NCBI GenBank assembly: GCA_947453205.1
Contig: CANGFT010000023.1
Coordinates: 1 to 56,267, forward strand
DNA length: 56,267 nt
Direction: 5' to 3'
Source: Beijerinckiaceae bacterium
GTDB taxonomy: Bacteria; Pseudomonadota; Alphaproteobacteria; Rhizobiales; Beijerinckiaceae
This document shows, piece after piece, positions 55,779 to 56,267 of this stretch. Within the stretch, counting starts at the first letter, position 1; each line of letters starts with the position of its first letter. Below the pieces are notes generated by a model, which was not told the origin of the DNA, did no database searches, and saw only the letters and a list, made by a program, of their open reading frames with translations. The position numbers were made by a program, and so were the translations under genes.

Positions 55779-56267
55779 ATGAAAAAGGTATATCCCGACG
55801 CCACGCGCGCACTGGCAGGCCTGATCCAGGATGGCATGACCATCATGTCCGGCGGCTTTGGCCTGTGCGGCATTCCCGAGACCCTGATCCTGGCGATCCG
55901 CGAGTCCGGCGCAAAAAATCTAACGGTCATCTCCAACAATGCGGGCGTCGATGGCGTGGGCCTCGGCATCCTTCTGGAGACGCGCCAGATCAAGAAGATG
56001 ATCTCGTCCTATGTGGGCGAGAACAAGCTCTTCGCCCAGCAGTTCCTCGCGGGCGAGCTGGAGCTGGAGTTCAACCCGCAGGGCACGCTCGCCGAGCGCA
56101 TCCGCGCGGGCGGCGCGGGCATCCCCGCCTTCTTCACGAAGACGGGCTATGGCACCATCATCGCCGAGGGCAAGGAGACCCGCACCTTCGATGGCGAGCA
56201 TTATGTGATGGAGCGCGGCCTCGTCGCCGACATCGCCCTCGTCCACGCCTGGAAGGCCGACCATGAA
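55779..56267 (+). CDS. scoA: 3-oxoacid CoA-transferase subunit A, 3'-truncated
   Basis: First 163 residues of a CoA-transferase alpha subunit; the frame is still open at the window end. It begins [19 protein letters not shown], has the signature [18 protein letters not shown], and continues [57 protein letters not shown] and GTIIAEGKE. It is expected to be followed by subunit B and to transfer CoA between succinate and acetoacetate or another 3-oxoacid. The exact acid cannot be told from half a gene. Confidence 0.93.
   Translation, partial: MKKVYPDATRALAGLIQDGMTIMSGGFGLCGIPETLILAIRESGAKNLTVISNNAGVDGVGLGILLETRQIKKMISSYVGENKLFAQQFLAGELELEFNPQGTLAERIRAGGAGIPAFFTKTGYGTIIAEGKETRTFDGEHYVMERGLVADIALVHAWKADHE

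Overview
The window is GC-rich chromosomal DNA of an alphaproteobacterium, most likely Hyphomicrobiales (Rhizobiales). This rests on several neighbourhoods I recognise from that order: purC-purS-purQ-purL followed by bolA and a CGFS glutaredoxin; SUV3-like helicase / S4 protein / fdxA / carD; a DUF3108 gene divergent from rpmB; argJ / parvulin / secA; accA / xerD / small membrane protein divergent from aroK-aroB-corC; and an RpoH2-type sigma factor with an EcfG-type promoter. The family cannot be fixed from the sequence alone. No prophage, insertion sequence or CRISPR array was seen.

Layout. 1-4840: purine synthesis operon, then an FlbD-like small protein, BolA and a monothiol glutaredoxin. 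4894-8262: secreted esterase, DUF167, YggT, tRNA-Ala(CGC), a TauD-type dioxygenase, EVE and YciI proteins. 8305-14577: PriA, RpoH2-like sigma factor, M48 lipoprotein protease, nuclease-fold protein and CutA. 14584-18653: VOC protein, leuC, a small membrane protein, a minimal zincin, a cysteine-tailed MarR regulator and leuD. 18729-23279: envelope genes (lytic transglycosylase, DUF1223, L,D-transpeptidase), an ECF sigma factor and IalB. 23489-33838: acetyl-CoA synthetase, a CarD with a very long histone-H1-like N-terminus, FdxA, S4 protein, SUV3-like helicase, a 510-bp non-coding region dense in GANTC sites, DUF3108 and rpmB. 33913-41659: MutT, lipoprotein, ArgJ, DUF1499, parvulin, SecA and an AraC regulator. 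42005-43763: small, poorly known proteins. 43919-50905: second L,D-transpeptidase, AccA, XerD, a fused AroK-AroB protein and a CorC-like protein. 50945-56267: a sulfide/persulfide module (MBL hydrolase divergent from a BigR-like ArsR repressor and a rhodanese), an unrecognised two-gene membrane operon with its own promoter, an NdvA/ChvA-like ABC exporter and the start of a CoA-transferase subunit A.

Most genes are housekeeping. The least explained items are the cluster of 12 GANTC (CcrM) sites at 31955-32221 with many neighbours about one helical turn apart, the CarD/H1-like fusion, the AroK-AroB fusion, the interleaved divergent promoters of the persulfide module, and the orphan membrane pair at 52893-53833. 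GC content, similarity and novelty were judged by eye and memory; nothing was searched or computed.
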